From Bradyrhizobium sp. KBS0727 (GTDB taxonomy: Bacteria > Pseudomonadota > Alphaproteobacteria > Rhizobiales > Xanthobacteraceae), in contig NZ_CP042176.1 in NCBI RefSeq assembly GCF_005937885.2, positions 248,001-312,000 of the forward strand: a stretch of 64,000 nucleotides of DNA. The letters run 5' to 3'. A model generated the notes under the pieces. It made no database searches, had not been told where the DNA came from, and saw only the letters and a list, made by a program, of their open reading frames with translations. The position numbers and the translations under genes were made by a program. How positions within the stretch are numbered: position 1 is the first letter of the stretch; each line of letters opens with the position of its first letter. Below are positions 62,811 through 64,000 of the stretch, piece after piece.

Positions 62811-64000
62811 TTAATGCCGGAAGTGTCGCACGCCGGTGAACACCATGGCGATGCCGTGCTCATCGGCGGCCTTGATCACTTCTTCGTCGCGGAGCGATCC
62901 GCCGGGCTGGATCACGGCGGTGGCGCCGGCCTCGATGCAGGCCAGCATGCCGTCGGCGAACGGGAAGAACGCGTCGGATGCGACCACCGAGCCCCTGGTC
63001 AGGGGTTCCGCGAGCTTCATCTCGGCAGCGGCATCCAGCGCCTTGCGGGCGGCGATGCGCGCGGAATCGACCCGGCTCATCTGGCCGGCGCCGATGCCGA
63101 CGGTGGCGAGATCCTTGGCGTAGATGATGGTGTTCGACTTCACGTGTTTGGCGACCCGGAATGCAAATTTGAGGTCGCGCAGTTCGGCATCTGACGGCGC
63201 GCGTTTGGTCGCGACCTTCAGCGCCATGTCATCGACCACGGCGTTGTCGCGGCTCTGAACCAGCATGCCGCCGGCCACCGTCTTGGCGGTCAGGCCCACC
63301 GTGCGCGGATCGGGCAGGCCGCCGGCCAGCAACAGCCGCAGGTTCCGGCGGCCGGCGATGATGGCGATCGCCTCTTCGGTCGCGTCGGGCGCGATGATGA
63401 CTTCGGTGAAGATTTCAGTGATGGCGCGCGCGGCTTCGGCGTCGAGCGTGCGGTTCAGCGCGACGATGCCGCCATAGGCCGAGGTCGAGTCGCAGGCCAG
63501 CGCCATGCGATAGGCGCTGACGAGATCGGCGCCCTCGGCGACGCCGCAGGGATTGGCATGCTTGACGATGACGCAGGCCGCGGTGCGCTTGGCATCGAAC
63601 TCGCCGATGCATTCATAGGCAGCATCGGTGTCGTTGATGTTGTTGTAGGACAATTCCTTGCCCTGCAACTGCCGCGCGGAGGCGACACCCGGGCGCTTGT
63701 CCGGCGTTGCATAGAAGGCCGCGGTCTGGTGCGGGTTCTCGCCGTAACGCAGCGACTGGATCAGGCGGCCGCCGAAGGCGCGGTAGTCCGGCGTGTCGTT
63801 CTTGAGCTGAACCGCGAACCAGTTCGAGATCGCGGCGTCATAGGCCGCGGTGCGCGCATAGGCCTTGGCGGCGAGCCGGCGGCGCAGCGTCAGCGTGGTG
63901 GCGCCCTTGTTGGCGGCGAGTTCGTCGAGCACGGCCTGGTAGTCGGAGGCTTCCACCACGACGGCGACATCGTCGTGGTTCTTGGCCGCCGCGCGGATCA
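62811..64000 (-). CDS. purH: Bifunctional AICAR transformylase/IMP cyclohydrolase PurH, N-terminus cut off
   Basis: PurH carries out the last two steps of IMP synthesis. The window shows about 396 residues: the end of the cyclohydrolase part ([20 protein letters not shown], read from the edge) and the whole transformylase domain with [16 protein letters not shown] (catalytic Lys-His), [22 protein letters not shown] region ([17 protein letters not shown]) and the C-terminus [12 protein letters not shown]. The reading frame continues past base 64000, so the start is outside the window. Confidence 0.95.
   Translation of the reverse strand, partial: IRAAAKNHDDVAVVVEASDYQAVLDELAANKGATTLTLRRRLAAKAYARTAAYDAAISNWFAVQLKNDTPDYRAFGGRLIQSLRYGENPHQTAAFYATPDKRPGVASARQLQGKELSYNNINDTDAAYECIGEFDAKRTAACVIVKHANPCGVAEGADLVSAYRMALACDSTSAYGGIVALNRTLDAEAARAITEIFTEVIIAPDATEEAIAIIAGRRNLRLLLAGGLPDPRTVGLTAKTVAGGMLVQSRDNAVVDDMALKVATKRAPSDAELRDLKFAFRVAKHVKSNTIIYAKDLATVGIGAGQMSRVDSARIAARKALDAAAEMKLAEPLTRGSVVASDAFFPFADGMLACIEAGATAVIQPGGSLRDEEVIKAADEHGIAMVFTGVRHFRH

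Overview
The window looks like chromosomal DNA from an alphaproteobacterium of the Bradyrhizobium/Rhodopseudomonas group (Nitrobacteraceae). It is G+C-rich and dense, protein families resemble rhizobial ones throughout, and the intergenic spaces are packed with palindromic repeats of a kind I associate with that group. The genus is inferred from family resemblance; I could not search a database.

Region 1 (1-12 kb) has origin-proximal gene order. On the minus strand run dnaQ (cut by the window edge), coaE, maf and the PPRP (RP001-type) gene. They diverge from hemJ, rho, mnmE, mnmG, rsmG, parA and parB. The 440-bp gap between PPRP and hemJ matches in context the replication origin known from Caulobacter and is a good oriC candidate. 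Four TGTTTCACGTGAAACA-type parS sites lie within 2.3 kb around mnmG and rsmG, beside parAB, so this is probably the segregation centre too.

Region 2 (11.4-27 kb) is mostly housekeeping: leuS-lptE-holA, a membrane diguanylate cyclase, yggS, a hydratase, an L,D-transpeptidase divergent from an OmpR-type response regulator, a cyclic-nucleotide-binding protein, xthA, lolA, ftsK with an upstream aminotransferase, and a VapBC toxin-antitoxin pair with a candidate operator.

Region 3 (27-34 kb) begins with a long repeat-rich gap. It continues with a GFA-family protein, a DUF1835/DUF3658 gene interrupted by one in-frame amber codon, and two consecutive glnK-amtB units for ammonium sensing and uptake. 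One unit has a sigma-54-like promoter.

Region 4 (34-42 kb) holds tesB, a UbiH-type hydroxylase, a Trm112 protein, a TetR regulator with two operator palindromes over the divergent promoter, a small membrane protein, an enoyl-CoA hydratase, an NmrA-like protein, a Lon-N protein and a thioredoxin-TPR protein.

Region 5 (42.4-46.2 kb) is a probable small island. An intact tRNA-Gly(GCC) stands at one end and an exact 37-bp copy of its 3' part at the other. Between them are two polytopic membrane genes, at least one less G+C-rich than its surroundings. A membrane-anchored DUF2235 hydrolase lies just outside.

Region 6 (48.7-64 kb) carries a periplasmic sorbosone-dehydrogenase-like protein paired with a di-haem c4 cytochrome, then a metabolic stretch: PanE-like reductase, two SDRs, a DsbA-fold isomerase, DUF2239, a glutathione transferase, a beta-lactamase-fold hydrolase, two MFS transporters, gamma-glutamyltransferase, and purH running off the right edge.
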